A model generated the notes under the pieces. It searched no databases, was not told the DNA's origin, and worked only from the letters and a program-made list of their open reading frames with translations. The position numbers and the translations under genes were made by a program. This document shows, piece by piece, positions 58,705-64,000 of a stretch of DNA of 64,000 bases (position 1 is the first letter of the stretch; every line of letters starts with the position of its first letter). Source of the DNA: Corynebacterium lemuris (GTDB lineage Bacteria > Actinomycetota > Actinomycetes > Mycobacteriales > Mycobacteriaceae); assembly GCF_024919295.1 (NCBI RefSeq), contig NZ_JANWTC010000004.1, forward strand, positions 1 to 64,000. The letters run 5' to 3'.

Positions 58705-60231
58705 TTACCAGGCGCGGTCGGCCTGGGCGAAGAACTCCCGTTCGTAGGTGCATGCGTTGAGGTAGGCGGCCATCGCCTGTTCCCGCTCCTCCTCGGAGGC
58801 GGCGGCCAGGGCCCGTTCGGTGCGCGCGATGGCCGCACGCGCCCCGGCGGTGAACTCCTCCCCGCCGTAGGTGTCCAGCCACACCTGATAGGGGTGACCG
58901 TCGTGGTTGTCGCGCATCAGCTCGAAACCGATCTCGGCGTAGAGCCAGAAACACGGCAGCACCGTGGCGGCACCGACCGCATAGGGCTCCACGGCACAGG
59001 AGGCGACGAGGAAGCTGGTGTAGGCCAGGGTGACGGGGGAGGGGGCGGTGACCGTGATGTCTTTGGTACCCAGCCAGTCACGGTGCAGCTGCGCCTCTCC
59101 CTCGAGGACCTCCCGGGCGCTTTCCGCCCAGCCGATCTGGCCCTCCTGGTCCGGTGCACCGGCCGAGAGCAGTGCCAGGGCGCGGGAGTAACGGTTGAGG
59201 TACTGGGCGTCCTGATCAAGGTAGAAGGAGAAATCCCCCTGGCGTAGCGTGCCCTCACGCAATTCGCGGATGAAGGCCAGATCCATGATCTCCGCCCAGA
59301 CCTGCCCCGTGGCCGCCCACAGGGCACGGGTGTGCGGGCCGGCCGGCGCCAGATGTGGCACCGGTGCGGGTGCCGTGGGCAGGGAACCGCTCAGGTGCGG
59401 CCACGGGATGGCATCGGCCGCGGCCGTCAGCCGGTGGGTGCGGTGGAAGTGGTCCACCGGTCCGTGCCCGCCCCCGACCTCCAGGTCATCGGCGTGGCGG
59501 ATCGCCTCGTGCAGCCAGCGGGTCGACCACTCCAGTGCGTCGGCGACCGGCTCCCCGGCGGCCAGGCGGGTGGCCAGCGCCGCGGAGAGCGAGCAGCCGG
59601 TGCCATGGGTGTTCTTCGTGTCCACCCGGCGGGTGGGTACGTGGTGGACCGAGCCGTCCGGGTGCACGACGGCGTTGTCGGCCGCCACACCGGTCAGGTG
59701 TCCGCCCTTGACGATGACCACGGTTTCCGTCTCCGCCGCAAGACCCGTGGCCTGGATGATCGCCACATCGAGGTCGGTGGCCATCTCTGTATCGCAGAGC
59801 ACCGCCAGCTCCCGCAGGTTCGGGGTGACCACATCCACCCGGCGCACCAGCTCCCGTACAGCGGCCTCAGCATGAGGTTCCAGCAGCCGGTCCCCGGAAC
59901 TGGCGACCATCACCGGGTCCAGCACCACCTGGCCCACCTCGCGGGTTGCCAGCGCCTCGGCGACGACGGCGACGGTGGCGGCGTCGCCAAGCATGCCGAT
60001 CTTCACCGCATCCACCATCACATCGTCGAAGACGGCGGCCAGCTGCTCACGGAGGAAGTCATGGGGCGGGGTGTGCACCGAACGCACCCCGTGGGTGTTC
60101 TGGGCGACCAGGGCTGTGACCGCCGCCATGCCGAATCCCCCGGCCGCGGCGATGGACTTCAGGTCCGCCTGGATGCCTGCACCTCCCGTCGGGTCGGTGC
60201 CGGCGATGGACAGAACGCGTGGTTGAGTCAC
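58705..60231 (-). CDS. thiD: Bifunctional HMP(-P) kinase ThiD / TenA fusion
   Basis: A 508-residue fusion for thiamine pyrimidine metabolism. Residues ~1-265 are ThiD (VLSIAGTDPTGGAGIQADLKSI; VDAVKIGMLGDAATV; LDPVMVASSGDRLL; KNTHGTGCSLSAALATRLA with the anion hole and catalytic Cys), phosphorylating hydroxymethylpyrimidine twice. Residues ~290-508 are TenA (LWAATGQVWAEIMDLAFIRELREGTL in parts; SFYLDQDAQYLNRYSRALALL; FLVASCAVEPYAVGAATVLPCFWLYAEIG in parts, with the catalytic Cys), a thiaminase II salvaging aminopyrimidine. The GTG start at 60231 follows a GGAGGGA site inside the riboswitch end. This fusion is typical of corynebacteria. Confidence 0.94.
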   Translation of the reverse strand: MTQPRVLSIAGTDPTGGAGIQADLKSIAAAGGFGMAAVTALVAQNTHGVRSVHTPPHDFLREQLAAVFDDVMVDAVKIGMLGDAATVAVVAEALATREVGQVVLDPVMVASSGDRLLEPHAEAAVRELVRRVDVVTPNLRELAVLCDTEMATDLDVAIIQATGLAAETETVVIVKGGHLTGVAADNAVVHPDGSVHHVPTRRVDTKNTHGTGCSLSAALATRLAAGEPVADALEWSTRWLHEAIRHADDLEVGGGHGPVDHFHRTHRLTAAADAIPWPHLSGSLPTAPAPVPHLAPAGPHTRALWAATGQVWAEIMDLAFIRELREGTLRQGDFSFYLDQDAQYLNRYSRALALLSAGAPDQEGQIGWAESAREVLEGEAQLHRDWLGTKDITVTAPSPVTLAYTSFLVASCAVEPYAVGAATVLPCFWLYAEIGFELMRDNHDGHPYQVWLDTYGGEEFTAGARAAIARTERALAAASEEEREQAMAAYLNACTYEREFFAQADRAW

Positions 60232-60239
60232 GACAATCC

Positions 60240-60318
60240 CTCCGCTAGTTCTAGCTAGATCAGGTTCCATGGGTGTGTTCTCAGCACGGCCCTGCAAGCC
60301 GTGCACCCCAATGTCGTG
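60240..60318 (-). promoter_or_regulatory. TPP riboswitch
   Basis: On the minus strand the THI element is complete: GGGGTGC near the 5' end, the pyrimidine-sensor motif CTGAGA (60284-60279), ACCC, GAACCTGATC (60267-60258), and CTAG pairing that ends at GCGGAGGGA. The ribosome-binding site of thiD is the GGAGGGA in the 3' strand, so thiamine pyrophosphate would mainly block translation. A -10 TAGGCT lies at 60328-60323, ~10 nt before the aptamer. Confidence 0.93.
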
Positions 60319-60384
60319 GACGAGCCTATCAGGACCCCGCGGGGCCTCCGCGTGCCCCGGCGCAGGCATCAATTTCCGCAGGAC

Positions 60385-60422
60385 GAAAAAGGGCCCGGCA
60401 GGAAAACTCTCCTGCCGGGCCC
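60385..60422 (-). terminator. Terminator after ndh
   Basis: A 13-bp perfect stem (60391-60403 with 60410-60422) with a 6-nt loop is followed on the minus strand by TTTTTCGTC. It closes the ndh transcript 22 nt after the stop. Confidence 0.93.
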
Positions 60423-60444
60423 CGGAATGGGCGCGGGCGAACCG

Positions 60445-61866
60445 TCAGCGCAGCTGCTTTTTGCCGGTGAACTTGGTGGTGTCCCGCAGCTCGATCGGGG
60501 TGTCTCCCTCGATCTCGGAGGTGAACTCCTGGAGCTTCATCAGGGCGGTGCGCGAGTGCAGCTGCTGGCGGGTGGTGGCCAGGTTGTAGCGCTTCGGCGC
60601 GACGCTGTTGAGACCCCAGTTGAGCATGGAGATCATGCGGTTACGGAAGCCGACGAGGAAGAGCACGTGCACGGCCAGCCACAGCATCCAGCCGATGACG
60701 CCGGTCACCTCGACCTTGCCCATCTTCACCACGGCGCTGAAGCGGGAGACGATGGCCATGGAACCCTTGTCGAAGTACTCGAAAGGCTCGCGCTGCTCGA
60801 CGGTGCTGCGGCCGGAGAGCTCATCGGAGATCAGCTCGGATGCGTACTGGCCGCCCTGGATGGCGACCTGGGCCACGCCCGGCAGGTTCTGGTAGTTCAT
60901 CATGTCGCCGACGACGAAGACGTTCTTGTGCCTGCCCACGGTCAGGTCGTCGTTGACGACGACACGCCCGGCGCGGTCGACCTCGGCACCGGACTGTTCA
61001 GCCACGAGCTGACCCAGCGGGGAGGCTGCCACACCGGCGGACCAGATCTTGGTGAAGGTGTCGATGGTCGTCTCGGTGCCGTCGACGGTGCTCTTGTAGG
61101 TGACGGAGTTGTCGTCGACGTCGGTGACCATGGCGTTGAGTCGGACGTCCACACCCAGTTTCTCCAGCTGGCGCTGGGCGTTGCGACCCAGGCGCTTGCC
61201 GAAGGGCGGCAGCACCTGCGGGGCGCCGTCCAGGAGGATGATCTTCGCGGCGGCCGGGGAGAAGTTGGAGTACTCGCCGGTCAGGGTGCGGTGGGAGAGC
61301 TCGGCCAGCTGGCCGGCCAGCTCCACACCGGTGGGACCGGCGCCGACGATGACGAAGGTGAGGAGGCGCTCCCGCTGCGCCGGGTCCTTGGCCAGTTCGG
61401 CGCGTTCGAAGGCGCCGATGACGCGGGCCCGGATCTCCAGGGCATCATCGATCGTCTTCATGCCCGGGGCGTACTGGGCGAAGTGGTCGTTGCCGAAATA
61501 GGACTGGGAGGCGCCTGCGGCGACGATGAGGGAGTCGTATTCGAAGGTGCGGGTGTAGGTACCCAGGGAGGTGGTGACCACCTGCTTCTCCAGGTTGATG
61601 TCGGTGACCTCACCCTTGACCACGTTGGCGTTCTCCTGGCCCTTGAGCACCTGTCGGGTCGAGGGGGCGATCTCGCCGGAGGAGAGGATGCCGGTGGCCA
61701 CCTGGTAGAGCAGCGGCTGGAACAGGTGATGGTTCGTCCGGTCGATGATGGTGACATCGACGTCGGCGTTCTTCAGGTCCTGGGCGGCGAAGAGGCCGCC
61801 GAATCCGGACCCGATGATGACCACATGGTGGCGGCCGCCTTCAGGACGGGAGGGGGTGTTCGTCAT
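60445..61866 (-). CDS. ndh: Type II NADH dehydrogenase
   Basis: Non-proton-pumping NADH:menaquinone oxidoreductase, the main NADH entry to the chain in corynebacteria, which lack complex I. The 473 residues contain the FAD fold VVIIGSGFGGLFAAQDLKNADV (~15), LIVAAGASQSYFGNDHFAQYAPGMKT, the NADH fold FVIVGAGPTGVELAGQLAEL (~165), VFVVGDMMNYQNLPGVAQVAIQGGQYAS in parts, and a C-terminal membrane-binding segment (WMLWLAVHVLFLVGFRNRMISMLNW in parts). ATG 61866 has GAGGAAC upstream. A promoter dyad straddles its -10. Confidence 0.96.
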   Translation of the reverse strand: MTNTPSRPEGGRHHVVIIGSGFGGLFAAQDLKNADVDVTIIDRTNHHLFQPLLYQVATGILSSGEIAPSTRQVLKGQENANVVKGEVTDINLEKQVVTTSLGTYTRTFEYDSLIVAAGASQSYFGNDHFAQYAPGMKTIDDALEIRARVIGAFERAELAKDPAQRERLLTFVIVGAGPTGVELAGQLAELSHRTLTGEYSNFSPAAAKIILLDGAPQVLPPFGKRLGRNAQRQLEKLGVDVRLNAMVTDVDDNSVTYKSTVDGTETTIDTFTKIWSAGVAASPLGQLVAEQSGAEVDRAGRVVVNDDLTVGRHKNVFVVGDMMNYQNLPGVAQVAIQGGQYASELISDELSGRSTVEQREPFEYFDKGSMAIVSRFSAVVKMGKVEVTGVIGWMLWLAVHVLFLVGFRNRMISMLNWGLNSVAPKRYNLATTRQQLHSRTALMKLQEFTSEIEGDTPIELRDTTKFTGKKQLR

Positions 61867-61901
61867 TGAAGATCAGTTCCTCATCTACTAGCGGGAAGCA
61901 A

Positions 61902-61933
61902 CGGCACCCATCGTATCCCGTTCCCGGGTGCCG
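61902..61933 (-). promoter_or_regulatory. Dyad over the probable ndh -10
   Basis: CGGCACCC (61902-61909) and GGGTGCCG (61926-61933) are perfect 8-bp arms 16 nt apart; the minus-strand -10 candidate TACGAT (61915-61910) lies between them. A dimeric repressor bound here would control ndh. It does not resemble a Rex box. Confidence 0.45.
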
Positions 61934-62037
61934 GCGGGACCGGGGAGCCGAGAAATCCGTGGCTAACCCCGATTCCGGACATCGGAATGGTGGGGCATTC
62001 GTGTTTCGGGGCGCTGCGGGGGTTAGGATCGTCGGTT

Positions 62038-63342
62038 GTGAGGCATCCCCATCTGGCGGCCATCGACGCCGCGGCGTGGCCCGGTCTGGCTGACGTCCCG
62101 ACCGGACGGCTCATCAGCATGCGCGCCCGCATGGCGGAGGCCGCCTTCGCCCGGGCCTGCGCGCAGGCCGGGCTGGACCCGGATCCGGCCGGGAAGGCTG
62201 ACCTCGTCGTCGAATACGACACCCTCTTCCACCGCGTGGCGGTCTCGGGCTGGCTGGGACTCGCGGAGGGATACATGGCCGGGGAATGGCACTCGGAGCG
62301 TCTCACGGATATTCTGGAGGCCTTCATCCGCGTCGGATACCGGCCCCGTCCGGGCAGACCCGGCAAGGTCCTGCCCGCCGGGCGCTACGGCGGGGGGGAG
62401 CTGCCCACCGAACTGGTCCGTCTGAGCTCCGGTGACGGACTGAGCGCTTTCGCCGGGGTTTTCGCCTCCGGGGTGCCCACGACGGTGCGCACCGCTGTGT
62501 CCAGCCACGTCCCGGGCCATTCCCGCGACCGCGGCCGGGCCACCTACTTCGTGGACAAGACGACGTTCTCCGCACCCGTGGATGTGGACCGGGGCGATCT
62601 CGGTGATGCGCAGGAACGCACCGTCATGCGGCTTCTCGACGCCGCGCGGGTCACCGGCGGCACCCATCTCCTGGAATACCCGGGTTCCGGCGGCGCGGTG
62701 GCGATTGCTGCGGCGCACCGGCGGGCGACCGTCGATACGCTCACCGCAGACCCGGAGCATGCCCGGGCGGTCGGGGAGCAGCTCATGCTCGCGGGTGTCG
62801 ACGCCTCGGTGCACACCGCCATCATTGAGCGTCCGGTGCCCGGTCCGCGGGACTGGCGGGGCAGCTACGACGCGATCGTGTCGGTGGAGCGCCTCGAGGT
62901 CCTCGATGAACATGACCGGGTGCCTTATATCCGGGCCCTGGACCGGTTGCTGACCATCGGCGGTTTCATCGCGATGCAGTCGGCGGTGGCCACCGAGACC
63001 ATGACCCCCACCGCCAGGGCCGCCCTCGACCCGCTGCGGGCCTATGTCTGGCCGGGGCTGGACTACCCGACGATCACGGACATCCATAAGCTGGTCGACC
63101 GCGAATCGGGCCTGCGCATCACCGGGGAGACGCACCTGGGCAGCCACCAGCAGCGTTCCCTGGCGATGCAGCGCTCGCTGTTCGACGGACAGATGCGTGA
63201 GGCCGCCGCCGCCGGCTTCGACATCGCGTTCCGACGCCTGTGGGCCTACCAGTTCGCCCTCCGCGAGGCCCTGTACCGCCTGGGCATGCTCGACACCGTC
63301 CAGTTCACGCTCACCCACCGCGACCGGAGGGGACGTCGATGA
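62038..63342 (+). CDS. Divergent cyclopropane-fatty-acid synthase-like methyltransferase
   Basis: A 434-residue protein with the layout of CFA synthases: N-terminal lipid-binding part (ADLVVEYDTLFHRVAVSGWLGLAEGYMAGEWHSERLTDILEAF in parts) and a C-terminal SAM domain. Motif I, normally LEIGCGWGG, reads LEYPGSGGAVA, and motif VVSVGMFEHVG reads AIVSVERLEVLDE, so key positions are altered; the late YVWPGLDYPTITDIHKLVDRES keeps the family's fatty-acyl region. It may be a poorly active or non-methylating paralogue. GTG 62038 is 8 nt after -10 TAGGAT. The stop overlaps the ATG of the SRPBCC gene. Confidence 0.8.
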   Translation: MRHPHLAAIDAAAWPGLADVPTGRLISMRARMAEAAFARACAQAGLDPDPAGKADLVVEYDTLFHRVAVSGWLGLAEGYMAGEWHSERLTDILEAFIRVGYRPRPGRPGKVLPAGRYGGGELPTELVRLSSGDGLSAFAGVFASGVPTTVRTAVSSHVPGHSRDRGRATYFVDKTTFSAPVDVDRGDLGDAQERTVMRLLDAARVTGGTHLLEYPGSGGAVAIAAAHRRATVDTLTADPEHARAVGEQLMLAGVDASVHTAIIERPVPGPRDWRGSYDAIVSVERLEVLDEHDRVPYIRALDRLLTIGGFIAMQSAVATETMTPTARAALDPLRAYVWPGLDYPTITDIHKLVDRESGLRITGETHLGSHQQRSLAMQRSLFDGQMREAAAAGFDIAFRRLWAYQFALREALYRLGMLDTVQFTLTHRDRRGRR

Positions 63343-63815
63343 CTGTCCGACCTTCCGGCCATGCCGTCCGCATCGGCGACACCGTCCGCGTGGATGTGGT
63401 CCGCGTTTTCCCGCACGATCAGGCCACGGTCTTTTCCTTCCTCACCGAATCAGCACGTCTGGGGCGCTGGTACGGCACCTGGGCCGGGGACCCGGCCACC
63501 GGTACCGTGCTCCTGAACTTCGTGGAGAACCCCGCTGAACCGGCCGAGGTCCGCATCCTGACCTGCGAGCGACCCGACCGCCTTGCCGTGGGTCTGCCCA
63601 TGGGCTGGGAGGTTGACCTCAGCCTCGCGCCGACCCCCGGTGGCACGCACCTCGTGCTCACCCAGCTTCTCGACGCCGCCACCCCGCCCGGCGACATCGG
63701 CGCCGGCTGGGAGTACTACCTCGACCGCCTGGGCCGGGTGTTGGCCGGGGAGGACGCGGACAGTGTCGACTGGGCCGACTACCATCCGGGCCTGGTGGCG
63801 CACTACACGCCCTGA
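63339..63815 (+). CDS. SRPBCC/AHSA1-like protein
   Basis: A 158-residue START-like (helix-grip) protein: VDVVRVFPHDQATVFSFLTESARLGRWYGTWAGDPATGTVLLNF in parts gives the AHSA1 start, then LTCERPDRLAVGLPMGWEVDLSLAP and THLVLTQLLDAATPPGDIGAGWEYYLDRLGR, the family's end with the long C-terminal helix. Such proteins bind hydrophobic ligands or help other proteins fold. ATG 63339 overlaps the stop of the CFA-like gene (ATGA), so it might bind that enzyme's lipid substrate; this is only inferred from coupling. Confidence 0.85.
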   Translation: MTVRPSGHAVRIGDTVRVDVVRVFPHDQATVFSFLTESARLGRWYGTWAGDPATGTVLLNFVENPAEPAEVRILTCERPDRLAVGLPMGWEVDLSLAPTPGGTHLVLTQLLDAATPPGDIGAGWEYYLDRLGRVLAGEDADSVDWADYHPGLVAHYTP

Positions 63816-63818
63816 CCG

Positions 63819-64000
63819 CTACTGCGCGGCGATGTTGAACATCCAGATCGTGCCGAAACGGTCGGTGATCTGGCCGAAGGTCGCTCCCCACGGGGCCTGC
63901 TCCAGCGGCAGGGTGATGGTGCCGCCCTCTGCGAGCTGCTCCCAGTGCTCCCGGATCTGCTCCGCCTGAGCGGGGCCACCGGTGATCGACAGGGGAGTGT
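63819..64000 (-). CDS. VOC/PhnB-like protein, C-terminal part
   Basis: The window ends inside a minus-strand gene whose last 60 codons are visible. They read LSITGGPAQAEQIREHWEQLAEGG, then LPLEQAPWGATFGQITDRFGTIWMFN before the TAG. The segment AEGGTITLPLEQAPWGATFGQITDRFG in parts is the typical end of PhnB/glyoxalase-like (VOC superfamily) proteins, with the metal-binding Glu just after LPLE. The start lies beyond the window. Function within the superfamily cannot be assigned. Confidence 0.85.
   Translation of the reverse strand, partial: TPLSITGGPAQAEQIREHWEQLAEGGTITLPLEQAPWGATFGQITDRFGTIWMFNIAAQ

Noticed and set aside
61987..62037. Longer N-terminus for the CFA-like protein from the upstream GTG
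   Set aside because: The -10 TAGGAT lies inside this extension, so the start at 62038 is more likely.

Overview
This is one contiguous stretch of a high-GC actinobacterial chromosome, almost certainly from the genus Corynebacterium. Evidence for that: the gene order recN-steA-steB-pyrG-(NUDIX)-xerD-pldP-scpA ... scpB-rluB-cmk-der, then secA2-odhI-ftsR-(nuclease)-merR, gnd and ndh; a PknG/OdhI-type FHA protein; a LexA-type SOS box; BioQ-like biotin operators; and many promoters of the form TANNNT followed 6-8 nt later by a start codon, as expected of leaderless corynebacterial mRNAs. No insertion sequence, prophage or CRISPR array was seen.

Layout. 1-112: the last ~41 nt of a 5S rRNA and the rRNA operon terminator. 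158-11243 (+): housekeeping block (HAD phosphatase, 43-aa peptide, tlyA, nadK, recN, steAB, pyrG, NUDIX hydrolase, xerD). 11191-12800 (-): a decayed ABC-F gene preceded by a leaderless six-codon uORF and a foldable leader. 12885-21716 (+, with one GNAT gene on -): secreted anchored protein, pldP (parA-like), scpA, a 39-aa ORF coupled to bioD behind two BioQ-like boxes, a leaderless 47-aa ORF coupled to scpB, rluB, cmk, der, lipoprotein. 21736-30426: methyltransferase (-), an asymmetric ABC exporter pair, secreted esterase, lipid kinase, TrpXYZ-like ABC importer. 30433-33367 (-): protoglobin, thioredoxin-like protein, tRNA-Pro(GGG), YchJ protein, alpha/beta hydrolase-OsmC fusion. 33439-39556 (+): secA2, odhI, ftsR, nuclease-family protein, merR, flavin monooxygenase. 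39679-48247 (-): VWA protein, hypothetical protein, two CNNM/CorC proteins, DEAD helicase, accessory DUF2335 membrane protein overlapping a 60-aa ORF, gnd. 48349-49991: thioesterase, a structured palindrome cluster, a frameshifted gene divergent from an XRE regulator. 50128-56141: Na+/solute symporter with 44-aa partner and a pseudoknot-capable leader; PadR regulator with tandem operators and its ABC transporter. 56066-64000: corA, methyltransferase, epimerase, TPP-riboswitch-controlled thiD-tenA, ndh, a divergent CFA-synthase-like protein with an SRPBCC partner, and the end of a VOC protein.

Most genes are core functions in chromosome segregation (xerD, pldP, scpAB), cell separation (steAB, ftsR), translation (tlyA, rluB, der), nucleotide/NAD supply (nadK, pyrG, cmk), central carbon control (odhI, gnd) and respiration (ndh). 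The most unusual signals are (i) two interleaved perfect 10-bp inverted repeats in the leader of the symporter gene (51999-52130), which form a pseudoknot topology matching no riboswitch I recognise; (ii) the leaderless mini-ORF attenuator in front of a broken ABC-F gene; (iii) the ABC exporter pair whose intact motifs can make only one composite ATP site, one subunit lacking Walker A altogether; (iv) the small translationally coupled ORFs ahead of bioD and scpB; and (v) tandem PadR operators.
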